From assembly GCA_963971575.1 (NCBI GenBank), contig OZ020611.1, positions 19,132,092 through 19,196,091 on the forward strand: 64,000 nucleotides of DNA, in the 5' to 3' direction. How positions within the stretch are numbered: the first letter of the stretch is position 1; the number at the start of each line of letters is the position of its first letter. A program made the translations under genes and the position numbers. Under the pieces are notes generated by a model. That model ran no database searches. It was not told the origin of the DNA and worked only from the letters and a program-made list of their open reading frames with translations. The DNA is from Liopterus haemorrhoidalis. Taxonomy: Eukaryota > Arthropoda > Insecta > Coleoptera > Dytiscidae. Positions 1-10,573 of the stretch are shown piece by piece.

Positions 1-46
1 TTCCCATTTAGTTCCGCCTAACCGTTTGAAACAGAGTGTATATATA
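1..46 (+). repeat. Terminus of a TIR element, followed by a short TA run
   Basis: The first 38 bases closely match the inverted-repeat ends of the MITE at 27812-28217 (shared core GTTCCGCTTAACCGTTTGGA with a few changes). A (TA)n run follows at about 40-54. Only one end is seen because the window starts here. Confidence 0.5.
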
Positions 47-182
47 TATATATATTTTTTTTTTGATCAATTCATTATTTTCTTCTGGTCAAAAATAATT
101 TAAAACTGATCACAGTCAATTTCTGATCAATATCACAACATTTTCTGATCAGAAACTATATTAAATACCGATCAAATAAATA

Positions 183-800
183 CGAGGCTTTCCTTTTATG
201 TTTTTACAAACGACCACTAGATGGCAATATTGAAATGTGTCATTACTATATTCGTAAAATTTGACATTTGTTATTGTGAAATCAATGGCAGCTTATAAAT
301 TGACCAAGTAGTTTGTTGACAGTAAGCGTTTAAAAAAACAAGTTTGTGAAAAAATGGATATTACTCGTGAAGGTTTTCGTTGGATAATTTTTTACGATTT
401 TAGTAAAGGCCTAACTCAACAACAATGCATAGATTCGCTTCGTTCAAGTTTTGGTAATGAAGCACCATCAGAAAAGACTGTTTACAATTGGTTTGCAGAA
501 TTTCGTCGTGGTCGTGCGTCCGTCAGTGATGAATCTCATTAAGTTGACCAAAATCGGTTGTGATTCAAAAGAAAAATCGATGCTGTGCGCAAAATGATTG
601 AAGAAGATTGGCATATGACTTACCGTGAGATAGAAGCATCCGTTGGCATATCGCAGACTGCAATACATTCGATTTTGCATGAACATTTAGCTGTGAAAAC
701 AATCTGTTCCCGATGGATTCCGCATAATTTGACCGAAGCTCAAAACTTTTTTTGAGCTTTGGTTTTAGCTCGTATTTATTGGTGTAAGGCAATACTAAAA
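183..800 (+). mobile_element. Mariner remnant, 5' part
   Basis: A TA dinucleotide precedes a plausible mariner end (CGAGGCTTTCC, from 183). The N-terminal part of a mariner transposase follows from the ATG at 354. The sequence loses mariner similarity at about 790 and no matching 3' inverted repeat was seen, so the copy is 3' truncated. Confidence 0.65.
354..790 (+). pseudogene. Mariner transposase, N-terminal half, broken
   Basis: The reading frame opens with a paired-type helix-turn-helix region (residues 1-62, with KTVYNWFAEFRRG typical of mariner) and stops at 540. A shifted frame continues the same protein (EIEASVGISQTAIHSILHEH, then CSRWIPHNLTEAQ at the linker before the catalytic domain). 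The DDD catalytic domain is absent. One frameshift or small indel near 540-575 plus truncation make it non-functional. The family is secure from the order of motifs; the subfamily is not assigned. Confidence 0.75.
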
Positions 801-1171
801 AAATTCAGCCTTATTTTTCAAACTTATCATTTGAAACGCTTGTTCTAATTTTCCACAAGTAGAAACAATTGCATGCATTTGATTCCATTATTTACCAACA
901 AATAAGTCGTCATTTTGAAGGCCACAAAATGCGATAAAAATGTTGTTATGTAAGGATGTACAAGTCTTACACCGTTGAATAGAGAAAAAAAAGTTATATA
1001 ATAATATGTAAATAAATATGTGTAGTGTAATTTGAAGCATATCTTTTGCAAAACAAATGCAAAAAAATAATTGATACGGTTATCGTCTGAGCCCCAGTGC
1101 GACAAACAAATTTTATTTGAACAATATTTTGACTACTCTATTTATTAAGAAAATAACCAAGGTGAACATAA
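800..1171. other. Intergenic or intronic AT-rich stretch, nothing recognised
   Basis: No motif, repeat structure or open frame with recognisable protein features was seen. It lies between the mariner remnant and the hAT-like insertion. Confidence 0.5.
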
Positions 1172-1977
1172 GTGTTGCCCAGTGGCGGCTGGTGCAGGGA
1201 GGGCAACGGGGAAATGCCCTCCCAATTATTTACTTTTGAAAAAGAAGAAAATCTAATAAAAAATAATAATAATAGCAAATATTATTTTCATTTTACCTAT
1301 TTTAAATTAATATTTAGTTATATTGAAATGTTTATAACTTAAATTTGCATCGCGCCGCGTTTCGCTTCCTAAAACAAATGTTTTTAGAATGCACATACGC
1401 CAGGCAGGGTAAAGGAGCAAATGTCTCAAATATTTGTACGAGTGTTGATGCGGGGTACAATCGGTGCTGAAAGACGAGCAATAGTGTGTAACCTGTAGCA
1501 ACCATTGCAAGTGGGTCAAAACATATTTTCTCCCTAGTTTTAATCATCAGTGGGAGTGCTTTATTTTGACATTTGTTTGTAGTTATGTGTTATTAAAAGG
1601 TTATGTATGTTCGATGTTTTAATAATTACATTATTATAATAGTGTTTTATTAGTATACTAGTGCACCCGCTGCCAACTGTGTTGGCAAACAAATCATTAC
1701 CTTATGTGGAACTTGCTCGACACCTCAGACTTCTTTATCTAGCCATACGCCTAACTTCATCCAATTCAAATTGAATCAACTCTTCGCCCATTATTAAAAA
1801 CTGGACAAATAATGAGCATTATTCCGAATTATTAATTCATTAACTTTTTAAGATGGGAAAACGATTCATTTTCAGTCAGTGCATTATATTTATAATGTTA
1901 AAACTAAAAATGATTTGAGACGTTAAATTTAAAATATATTTATTAAAATTAATTTTCCATTTTCTTATATAATATAA

Positions 1978-2085
1978 AAATACGCACACGGAAAAAACGC
2001 ACACGGATTAATACGCACACGGAAAAAAGCACACATGAAAAAATACACACACGGCAAAAAGGGCACACGGAAAAAAGCGTACTTA
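1978..2085. repeat. Short tandem array, unit of about 14-17 bp
   Basis: Six irregular copies of a unit like ACGCACACGGAAAAAA, diverging in length between copies. It lies inside the hAT-like insertion, upstream of the 114-bp array. Confidence 0.75.
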
Positions 2086-2194
2086 CACTATATCTCAAAT
2101 TACGGGGTAGATTTACAATATCCCACTGAACACTGCGCATGCGTCACACACACGTCATTTGTTCAATATACAGAGATTCTAAACAGGTGGGACT

Positions 2195-2757
2195 GTGCAG
2201 AACTTTTAAAACACAATTTATTTTTAGGTGGTTTATAAAAATAAAAAAAACAGTTATCAACCATAACTTAAGATAGTGCTTTTAAGTTGAATCACTGTCC
2301 CTGGCCCTGCACACAACAATTAAAATACAATTTATTTTTAGGTGGTTTATAAAAAAACAATAAACAGTTATCAACCATAACCTAAGATAGTGCTTTTAAG
2401 GTGAATCACTGTCCCTAGCCCTGCACAAAACAGTTAAAATACAATTTATTTTTAGGTAGTTTATAAAAAAATAAAAAAAACAGTTATCAACCAGAACCTA
2501 AGATAGTGCTTTTAAGGTGAATCAATGTCCCTAGCCCTGCACAGAACAGTTAAAATACAATTTATTTTTAGGTGGTTTATAAAAAAAAAAAACAGTTATC
2601 AACCATAACCTAAGATAGTACTTTTAAGGTGAATCACTGTCCCTAGCCCTGCACAGAACAGTTAAAATACAATTTATTTTTAGGTGGTTTATAAAAAAAA
2701 ATAAAATAAACAGTTATCAACCATAACCTAAGATAGTGCTTTTAAGGTGAATAAATA
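2195..2757. repeat. Minisatellite, about five copies of a 112-116 bp unit
   Basis: The landmark AATTTATTTTTAGG recurs at 2215, 2329, 2443, 2559 and 2671, giving periods of 114, 114, 116 and 112. Copies differ mostly by A-run length and single substitutions. Each unit contains CAGTTATCAACC and CCTAAGATAGTGCTTTTAA. No coding potential. Confidence 0.9.
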
Positions 2758-2759
2758 AA

Positions 2760-3320
2760 CAGAAACCATTGTTTTAGAGCCACTGATAATTCTTGAATTA
2801 TTTAGTGTAGTCGTTATGTGCTGCCATCTGTATAGAGTTTGCAGTGGGATATTGTAAATCTTGTCCTATAAATCGTAGAAACAAAAAAATAATAAAGCAT
2901 TGAAAAAATAATGATAAAGAAAAAAAAGTCACATTTTTCTTACTTTCATCAAAACCAAATATTTTTTAAAATAATTATTTTTCTGCTAATAATAATTTTA
3001 ATCAAAAATGTCGAATATCACGGAAGGATAACGTTTTTCTGTGTTTTGTTTCGTAAAAAAACCGATCCGTGTATTTCACAACTAAATTAATAATTGTGAA
3101 GTGATTTTTTCATGAAAAACACAACTGTCATTTTTACTAATTTTTTGTCAACACTCAAAACAAAAATTCACAGCACACTACTGTCCAATACATAAACAAT
3201 GATTTCTTACAATTCTATCAATTATTATAAAAAGTATTCGTAGAAAATTCACTATTATTGCATCAACAATATATTTTAAACAATTTTGACATAAATAATT
3301 AACATATGCGCGCCTATATC
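2760..3320. other. AT-rich interior of hAT-like insertion, nothing recognised
   Basis: No gene or clear repeat unit seen. It may be unique sequence of the element or an older insertion. Confidence 0.4.
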
Positions 3321-3326
3321 GGGGAA

Positions 3327-5985
3327 TAATAATAATAATAATAATAATATTTATTCATGTTAATAAAATTTGAGTTTTTTACATTCGTCATAATATAAAA
3401 TAAAATTAGTACAATTTAAAATAAACATATTAAAATATAAAAAATATTATTACAATTTACAATAAAAAAAGGACATATTAAAATATAAAAAATATTAGTA
3501 CATTTAACAATAAAATAAGACATATTAAAATAACAAATTAAAAGTTACAAATTAAAAGTTAAGAGGCATATATTGCGAGAAAAAGCTGCAGTCACGTAGA
3601 AGGTTTGTTAAAGTTTGTCAAAATTGTCCGTTAAAGTTTGTCAAAATTGTCCGTTAAGATACTCGTCAAAGCTATAAAATGCCTTGTTAATTAGGAGGGA
3701 TTTTAGTTGGATCTTGAATGATTTCAATGGTAATTTTTTTATTTCATAAGGGAGAACATTGTAAAATTTAGTGGCATAATAGTTCAACGAGTATCTAGTT
3801 GAGGTCAGTCTTGTATAATCAGGCCTGATTAGTTCTTTGCCACGGGTATTGTAGCTGTGAACATCTTTTTGAAGCTTTTGGTCTTTATAATTTAAGTGGA
3901 CATGTGTCAAGTAGTAATAAATGTACAGGCAGGGAAACGTCAGAATACCTAAATTGACAAAGGAACTTCTACAATCATCTCTGTATGCTAAACCGCTAAC
4001 AATTCTAACAACACGTCGCTGCAAACCAAAAATTCTTTCGGCATGAGAGGAATGCCCCCAGGCTAATAAGGCATAGGTGACATGAGATTGAAATAATGCA
4101 TAGTATGCTGTTAATAGAACATTTTGAGTAACCTTCTGTTTTAAATTCCTGATACAATATATGGACTTACAAAGCTTTGCGGATGTTACTTCTATATGTT
4201 TCTCCCAATTTAGATTAGCACCTATGACAACACCCAAAAACTTTACTGAGTCGTTGTTAACAGGGTCGGGAGCCCTCAGGGAAAAAAACAGATGTTGTGT
4301 TTTAGCTACATTGATACTTAACATATTAGCTCTGAACCACTCTTTAATACGTTCCAGGTTTAACTGGCTTTGATCTATAAGCTGTTCATAATTAGAATCA
4401 TTATTCAAAATTGTTGTATCATCTGCATACAATATAGTATTTACTTGATTCATATATAATGGCAGATCATTAATATAAATTATGAACAGCAGTGGTCTTA
4501 AAATTGAACCCTGTGGCACCCCAGAATTTATCTCCAGCTCTTTAGATTTTTTACCATTAGCCCATACGTATTGTTTCCTATTTGATAGATAGGACTTCAA
4601 TAAGTTAATACTATCAGGGCCAATATTGTAACAGGATAATTTTGTAATTAAGAGGTCATGTGGAACGCAGTCAAAGGCTTTAGTTAGATCTAAAAAAGTA
4701 GCCATGCTATGAGACTTATTTTCTAGAGCAAATGTTACGTATTCGATAAAGTCTAGAATAGCATTACTGGTAGATCTGCCAGCTCTAAAGCCAAATTGAC
4801 TGTCGTTTAGTAAACGGTTATTCTCAAAATGTTCAATCAACTGCTGCAATAATATTTTTTCAAAAATTTTTGAAAAAATAGGTGTAAGAGATATCGGCCG
4901 GAAATTATTCATGTCATCTTTGTCCTTACCCTTATAGACCGGTATAACTTTTGATATTTTTAAGGCAGTTGGGAATGTATTTTCTCTTATGCATCTATTA
5001 AAAATCTTACTTAATGGGTCAATAATCAGATTTACTGTCTTTTTTATAAGAGAAACGTATAATTCATACGCGTCTTTACTTTTACTGTTATTCAGTGAAG
5101 TAATGGCATCCCTCACTTGATTGTGCGTAATTTCTTTAAATGTAAAGACGGGTATGCTGTCCTTATTTATTAGGGGCACAATTATATTAACACAGTCTTT
5201 GTTATCCTGTGGTCGATTTTGTAAAATATTTTTAGGAATATTAACGAAAAAATTATTAATTAAATTAGGATCTTTATTACATACTGTTTTTTCACTGATA
5301 GGTCTAGATTTATTAATTACTGCCCACATTGCTTTTGGCGTGTTGTCAGAATTATCTATGTAATCGGAATTAGCTCTAATTCTTGAAGATTTTATTTCCC
5401 GTCTATAGAAGTTTCTGATTCGATTCCGTGCTGCCATTGAGTCAGGATTGGGGTTTCGCACATATAATTCCTGAAAAAATTGTGACATGTTTCTTAGATG
5501 TTTTAATTTATCATTGAACCAAAATACATTGTCAATATTCTTATGTTTCAATTTTTTTTTGTGGAAAACAGATAACAAATATTTCCAAAAATTTGGATAA
5601 AAAATTGTTAAACAAATTATCACAATTGTGATCATATGCGAAATCCCAATTTATGTTTAACAGGTTATTATAAAATTTATGTAATCCCATACTAGTAATT
5701 GGGCGGCACATTAAATCCTTTTCACTTGTCAAGGGTTCAACTGCCCCGATAATATGTCTATAGAGTCCCATTCCGCTATGGTCTGAAAAAGAATTTTTGA
5801 CCGGAAATACGTCATCGGAAAAATCGGTACTGCTCGAAAATATATTATCTAGGCAGTTGTTCCCTCTGGTGTTAAAGTATACCAACCTTTGTAGACTAAA
5901 ATGAATGAAGAAACGACCGGTCGAACATACCATAGACGAACATACGAACATACGAACATACAAACAGGCGTATTATATTATAGGA
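3327..5985 (-). mobile_element. Non-LTR retrotransposon (Jockey/CR1-like), 5' truncated
   Basis: Read on the minus strand it has the end of an endonuclease domain, a long reverse transcriptase, a short 3' region and an (ATT)n tail (3327-3350 on the + strand as AAT repeats). The 5' boundary lies near 5930-5985, next to an ACGAACATA repeat. The same superfamily recurs at 9490-10556, also ending in (ATT)n. It is nested in the hAT-like insertion 1180-6297. Confidence 0.85.
3641..5963 (-). pseudogene. Endonuclease tail plus reverse transcriptase of a non-LTR element
   Basis: The main frame (5635 to 3641, 664 codons) carries the reverse transcriptase motifs in order: FRPISLTPIFSKIFEKIL, GFRAGRSTSNAILDF, LDLTKAFDCVPHDLL (catalytic D), GVPQGSI, and YADDT at about residue 402 with the two catalytic aspartates. 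FLGVVIGANLNW in the thumb follows. An overlapping frame (5963 to 5541) holds the C-terminal end of the endonuclease, with LDNIFSSSTDF and a SDHSGM segment in place of the usual SDH. The two frames must join by a frameshift between about 5541 and 5635. The ORF is long and largely intact but lacks most of the endonuclease, so this copy cannot move by itself. Confidence 0.85.
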
Positions 5986-6459
5986 TTTGATAATAATTTA
6001 CTACATTTTCCTAAGTTTATGTGATTGTGTTTTATGTAAGTGGCGAATTTTTGTAAAAAAAAATAATAATAAATAAATAAATAAATAAATTTTAAAAATG
6101 AATGAGAATGAAAATAGCGTGATTTCAATTTTAGAAAATTGAACATATGATATAAAAATTCATTTTAACGAGTTCCGAAGAAAATTTAAAAAAAACAATT
6201 AATTTCAAGGAAATTTCATTCAAAAACCTTTTTGATAAGCTTTTGCCCTAAAAAAGCTCTTTGTCCCACCAGAAAATAATGACACGAGCCGCCACTGGTG
6301 TTGTCTCACCCTGTATACGGCAGATAAAGTCATGCACCTTCCAGATACTATACAATGGATCCACCAGTTTCTAAATTTAGATACATTTTTTTTATTATTT
6401 TTTTAATATTCAACAATATTTGTTAATTTTTGGTTTATAAAAGTTTTGTTACTTTTCAG

Positions 6460-6657
6460 AGATATTTAAAAAGCTAGCAGCTCTAAGTTTCCAATATAAA
6501 CGAATGATGGGAATATGGATGGGTCCTAAACTCCTTGTCGCAATGTACAATGCCCAGGATGTGGAATCCGTCCTAAAAGCGACAAAGATCATGGAAAAGG
6601 CTGACGAATATCGTTTCCTTCGACCCTGGTTAGGAGACAGCCTACTCCTTAGTAAAG
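6460..6657 (+). CDS. Cytochrome P450 (CYP4 clan), visible exon 1 of 8
   Basis: This exon encodes 66 residues running from EIFKKLAALSFQYKRMMGIW through the beta-1/helix B region to FLRPWLGDSLLLSKG. The same segment in CYP4 proteins ends with GDGLLLSKG, directly before the W/F-R helix C motif. The acceptor is ACTTTTCAG at 6459 and the donor is G|GTAATA at 6658; it is entered and left in phase 1. Its first codon is split, so a preceding exon with the membrane anchor and proline-rich hinge is required; none was found between 1 and 6459. P450s are heme monooxygenases that take electrons from NADPH-P450 reductase at the endoplasmic reticulum; insect CYP4-clan members act on fatty acids, hormones, pheromones or xenobiotics. 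The substrate cannot be told from sequence. Confidence 0.9.
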
Positions 6658-6727
6658 GTAATATATTAATAAAGAATAATTTACTACTTCCATGCTCATA
6701 TGAAACTTTATATTTAAGCTTTTGATA

Positions 6728-7155
6728 TCAATGGCACGAGTTGATCAACTTTGGGAAAAAATCGGTTAACTAATAATAGGAGTTTACTCGTGTCGATTTT
6801 AAGATTTTTGCGAATATTTAACAACAGAAAAATATTTCGAAAAAATTTATTTAACAATTGCTATAAAAGTAATAACTAACAACTTTTATTTGAGATATTT
6901 TTTGATAAAGCAGCATAAAATAAACAAGTGCTTTGTGATTTTTTGATAAAACGAAAAGAATTAGAAAAATTTTTCGAAATTTTTTCTATGTATTTATTTT
7001 TTCGTACTTATACGTAACGTTTCCATGGTCATGATAAATAATATCTCTGTTAGAAAATATTAGGCCAAGTTATTTCTACTCTGCTGCTAGAATGTATTTT
7101 ATACAAGTACTTTGTGATGGTGGCCGGTCCTGTGGTGGCCACACTGATTTTTTAT
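6728..7155 (-). repeat. Dispersed repeat family B, minus copy
   Basis: Read on the minus strand it starts with GTGGCCACCACAGGACCGGC (from about 7147) and runs through AACTTGGCCTAATATTTTCT, TGACCATGGAAACG and TCGACACGAGTAAACTCC, ending near the GGCACGAGTTGATCAAC complement at about 6730. The same ordered blocks occur at 8208, 9103, 29274 and 54286-55118. It lies 70 bases after P450 exon 1 in intron 1. Confidence 0.8.
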
Positions 7156-7508
7156 GGGTATTTATTTCCGCAATTGAACAGAAAAAAATTAGTTTTGCAC
7201 GCTTATAAGAAAAAAAATCAACTTTTAGAGATTTTAAACTATTATAGATATTGAAATAATAGACTTTCAAACAAGAGTAGAAATAATATCGTTTATTTAC
7301 GTTATTTGTATAAAAATTAAGCACTAAAAAAGTATTACATTTAACGATTATCCTGATAATGTTTAAATTATGTGAACAATTTTTTTAGATACATTTACCA
7401 TTAAAATAAGTGGACTTTAAACGACGAGTTTAAGTGAAATTTAAGTAGATAAATAGTTTAATCATATGTCTAAAAGCATGTTTTTTGATATGATAATAAA
7501 CTCTAAAA

Positions 7509-7764
7509 GCCAACGGAGTGGCCGAGCGCATTAAGTCGTGCGGTTTTAGACTGATAGAAACAGTCTGAACTGGGAGGTCGGTGGTTCGACCATCCTTCGT
7601 TGGTGATATTATTCGGGCGAGAATAATATGTTTACATTACTCTCATTTTCTCAATCATTCACCCCTCATCCAGGTGTAGGAGCCCGCTCCCTGGCATCGG
7701 CGATTAGCCTCGTTGCAGAAATAGGCCGATGTAAAATAAATAAATAAAAAAAAAATAAATAAAC
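7509..7764 (+). mobile_element. tRNA-Leu-derived SINE
   Basis: The head resembles a tRNA-Leu gene: GGAGTGGCCGAGCG covers box A and GGTGGTTCGACC covers box B, with a long variable-arm-like segment between. A tRNA-unrelated body follows (GCCCGCTCCCTGGC, then GATTAGCCTCGTTGCAG), and the 3' end is AAATAAATAAATAAA. Polymerase III transcription from the internal boxes is expected for intact SINEs. The body part recurs, inverted, at 25580-25633, which shows it is a family. The anticodon region is degenerate, so this is not a working tRNA gene. Confidence 0.85.
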
Positions 7765-7792
7765 TGAAAAAGCAGATGATAGCACTGAGCCT

Positions 7793-8062
7793 AAAATCTA
7801 TATTAATAAAATTTGAGGCTATATCTGTTTTCTTTTGTTTTTTTTTTCGGCCTCATATTTGATTTCTTCACGTTCCAGGTGATTATAAGACAATATCCGC
7901 AAAAAAAGCAATTTTTGTCTATCTGTCTGTCTGTCCGGGATTTCCGCAAAAACGGCTGAACATATTTTCATATAATTTGGTATGACAATAGAGTAAAATC
8001 AGGATTCGAACATAGAGATAGCAAGCTGTCATGGGATTTTTGGATTTTCCGTAGCTTATTTA
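7793..8062 (+). repeat. Dispersed repeat family C, 5' portion, with CTGT run
   Basis: Begins with CTATATTAATAAAATTTGAG (7797) and contains GATTATAAGACAATATCC, a short GTCTGTCTGTCC run, and CGCAAAAACGGCTGAA. The same blocks occur inverted at 46995-47100 and 47840-48667. The layout (fixed start, CTGT microsatellite, T-rich target) recalls Helentron-associated elements, but no autonomous partner is seen. Confidence 0.7.
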
Positions 8063-8071
8063 ATCTATAAA

Positions 8072-8110
8072 CCAGTGGCGAAGGTAAACCTCCGCTAGAC
8101 TTGCCCACCC
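8072..8110. repeat. hAT-like terminus, CAGTGGCG
   Basis: CAGTGGCGAAGGTAAACC resembles hAT ends of the CAGTGGCG type. The partner end was not found, so this is an isolated terminus. Confidence 0.35.
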
Positions 8111-8147
8111 AAAAAAAAAAAAAAAAAATTTTTTTTTTTTTTTTTTT
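8111..8147. repeat. A18/T19 homopolymer palindrome
   Basis: Eighteen A followed directly by nineteen T. This can form a hairpin and could also reflect two abutting poly(A) tails in opposite orientation. Confidence 0.9.
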
Positions 8148-8207
8148 AAATATTTAGATAAATCTTCAAAAATACATCAAATTATGTTCTATACAAATTT
8201 TTGTCCA

Positions 8208-8736
8208 AGGCTAGGTTTACTTGTTATGAATTAATTATCAGGACCATGGAAACGTTACATATAAATATGAAAAAATTGAGATTTGGAAAAATTTTAAATA
8301 GTTTTACAAAAAAATTTCAAAATTTTTCGTTTTATCGAAAAACGTCTCAAATAAAAATTATTAGTTATTGCATTTATAGTAACTTTTGTTCAATAAATTT
8401 TTTCGAAATATTTTTCTGTTGCTAAATATTCGCCAAAATCTTAAAATCGACACGAGTAAACTCCCATTAATATTCAAACGATCTTTATAAAAAACAATAG
8501 GGTTCTTCCCATTTAATAGGAGAATTTTTTAGTACCAAAACGAATTCTCTAAGTTGAACCGTTCTTGAGTTATCGTGTATACATACAGACACACACACAT
8601 ACGGACGGCACTTCGAAAATAGGTTTTTTGGATTCCCTGGACCATGAAACGTGGTCATCAGTCAAAATCTCGACATCGAAAATTTTCGCGATTACAATAC
8701 TTGCCCCTTATATATTAAGGTCGGGCAAGTAAAAAT
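8208..8736 (+). repeat. Dispersed repeat family B copy
   Basis: Contains the family blocks GACCATGGAAACGTTACATA (8242), ATGAAAAAATTGAGA, TTTTTCGAAATATTTTTCTG and ATCGACACGAGTAAACTCCC, then a diverged 3' half with ACACACACATACGGACGG and a conserved ending with GATTACAATACTTGCCCC near 8690. The 5' block with GTGGCC is missing. Confidence 0.75.
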
Positions 8737-8744
8737 TTGGAAAT

Positions 8745-9075
8745 AATAACAATTTTTTTAATGTCAAATTTACATCATTTGTGAAAATTGTGAATTTAAA
8801 AAAATCAGAACTCAAAATCGGTTAGAGAAAACGACCTGAGGTTAGAATTTTTGGATTCCTCGTAGTTTATTTAGTCTAGAAAAAATTTGAGGCCTTATTC
8901 GTCTTGCGTATTTTAAAATTATGACAAATTTTAATATGGCGTGATTTATAAAAATTTTCATCTCAAAAGGACGCTTCTCAAAAACTTTTTGAAATCCTGA
9001 CGTTCTAATTAACTTTTCATCATGTTTTGAAACAAAAAATTTTTGAAGATTTTTCTTTATTTTGTAATTTTTTTG
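8745..9075 (+). repeat. Dispersed repeat family C, internal portion
   Basis: Shares GGTTAGAGAAAACGACCTGA, TTTTGGATTCCTCGTAGTTT and GGCCTTATTCGTCTTGCG with the inverted sequence at 47870-48030. This shows a common family rather than unique intron. Confidence 0.7.
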
Positions 9076-9098
9076 AACATTTTGTTAAATCTTAACTA

Positions 9099-9446
9099 AT
9101 AAATCAGCTGTGGCCATCACAGGAGCGACCGCCATCATAAAGTACTTGTATAAAATACATTCTAGCAGCAGAGTAGAAATAACTTGGCCTAATATTTTCT
9201 AACAGAGATATTATTACATATAAGTATGAAAAAATGGAGACAAAATTTATCAAAATTTTTTCGTTTTATCAAAAAATTTCTCAAATAAAAGATAGTTGTT
9301 AGTTATTGCTTTTATAGCAATTTTTGTTCAATAAATTTTTTCGAAATATTTTTCTGTTGTGAAATATTCGCAAAAATCTTAAAAGCGACAAGACTAAACT
9401 CCCATTTTTAGTCAACCGATTTTTACCAAAAGTTGATCAACTCAGG
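9099..9446 (+). repeat. Dispersed repeat family B copy, 3' truncated
   Basis: Starts AATCAGCTGTGGCCATCACA and proceeds colinearly with the other copies until AAAAGTTGATCAACTC at about 9445, where a G-run follows. The 3' half with the CAGA run is absent. Confidence 0.8.
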
Positions 9447-9489
9447 GGGGGGGGAGTGCACCCTAAAACTAAAATCTACATATATCTCT

Positions 9490-10556
9490 AGTTCTCTAGT
9501 TCTCTAATCAAATCATACTTATCAGACCGGAAGCAGTTTATACTTTTTGGTGATATCAAATCTGAAACTCTTCCTATACACTTTGGTGTCCCGCAAGGAT
9601 CTATTCTTGGCCCTTTGCTATTTGTGCTGTACGTAAATGACTTTCCTCTCTTTATAACTTCAAAATCTATTCTTTACGCAGATGATACTACCTTACTCAA
9701 AAATTCTAACCTAAATTCCCTTCGCTTAGAGAGTAAATCCGTAGTAGACCACGCCGCATCTTGGTTTCACAGGAATAAATTAACTTTAAATACTGCCAAA
9801 ACCGAATCAATGATGATTTCCACCAACAAACACGATTTTTCAAACCCCCCGTACGTCAAGTTTCTTGGTATCCACATCGACCCACAACTTCGTTGGGATC
9901 AGCACTGTGAATTCTTAAGCCGAAAACTGAGGTCTACAGTATTTTTAATTCACAATTTGAAAGCAGAAGTTTGCCAAAAAGTCGTGCTAATGACCTACTT
10001 TTCGTTATTTCAGTCACACCTGAACTACGGCATTCTTGTCTGGGGACACTCACCAACAGCCCATAGAATTTTCGCTCTTCATCGCAAAGTTGTTAGGGTC
10101 ATAGCTGGTGCTCCTTTTAGAGCTGACTGTCGTGAGATCTTCATAAAATTAAAAATAATGACTTTACCTGCCTTATTTATCTACCAATGCCTAATGTTCA
10201 TGCACAGGAACTTATGTAACTTCCCCTCTTCCAACTACGGGCATGACACACGGGAATAAAAATACGTAGTAATTTCCTTCGTCTTCAAAAATCAAGAAAT
10301 AGCGCAAACTACTACGCCATTACATTTTTCAATATAATACCTGAAGAAATAAGATCCCTACCAATCAAGACATTTTCAAACAAACTTAAAGAATATTTAT
10401 TGACAAATCTTATTTTTGAAATTGATGACTTTAATAATGTTCATTTTTAATTTATATTATTTCATTATGTAACTAATATTGACTGTAAACATATTTTATG
10501 TAATGTGGTCAATAAATGTATTATTATTATTATTATTATTAATATTATTATTATCT
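9490..10556 (+). mobile_element. Non-LTR retrotransposon (Jockey/CR1-like), 5' truncated
   Basis: Carries the second half of a reverse transcriptase and a 3' tail of (ATT)n at about 10518-10556. The same superfamily as the element at 3327-5985 but clearly a different, diverged copy. Confidence 0.85.
9500..10450 (+). pseudogene. Reverse transcriptase, C-terminal part
   Basis: GVPQGSILGPLLFVLYVNDF (motif B) begins near 9585, upstream of the longest frame. YADDTTLL (motif C, catalytic aspartates) and FLGIHIDPQLRWDQHC (thumb) follow. The frame stops at 10259, but a frame shifted by one continues the same protein (NIIPEEIRSLPIKTFKNKL) to a stop near 10450. So it is 5' truncated and has a frameshift at about 10250-10260. 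Confidence 0.85.
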
Positions 10557-10573
10557 CTCTTAATATTGACTTA

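Larger units (their letters stand above)
1180..6297. mobile_element. hAT-like non-autonomous insertion with TIRs and 8-bp target duplication
   Basis: The left end reads CAGTGGCGGCTGGTGC and the right end is its inverse (CAGTGGCGGCTCGTG read from 6297 leftwards). The flanks gtgttgcc (1172-1179) and gtgttgtc (6298-6305) match at 7 of 8 positions, the 8-bp duplication expected for hAT. No hAT transposase was recognised inside. The interior holds two tandem arrays and a non-LTR element, so much of its 5.1 kb is later insertion. It lies about 160 bases upstream of the first visible P450 exon. Confidence 0.7.

Noticed and set aside
2195..2757. CRISPR-like array
   Set aside because: The 114-bp units are joined directly with no unique spacers, in an insect-type genome.
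8111..8147. Rho-independent terminator from the A/T hairpin
   Set aside because: Not meaningful in a eukaryotic intron; the pure A/T palindrome more likely comes from poly(A) tails or slippage.
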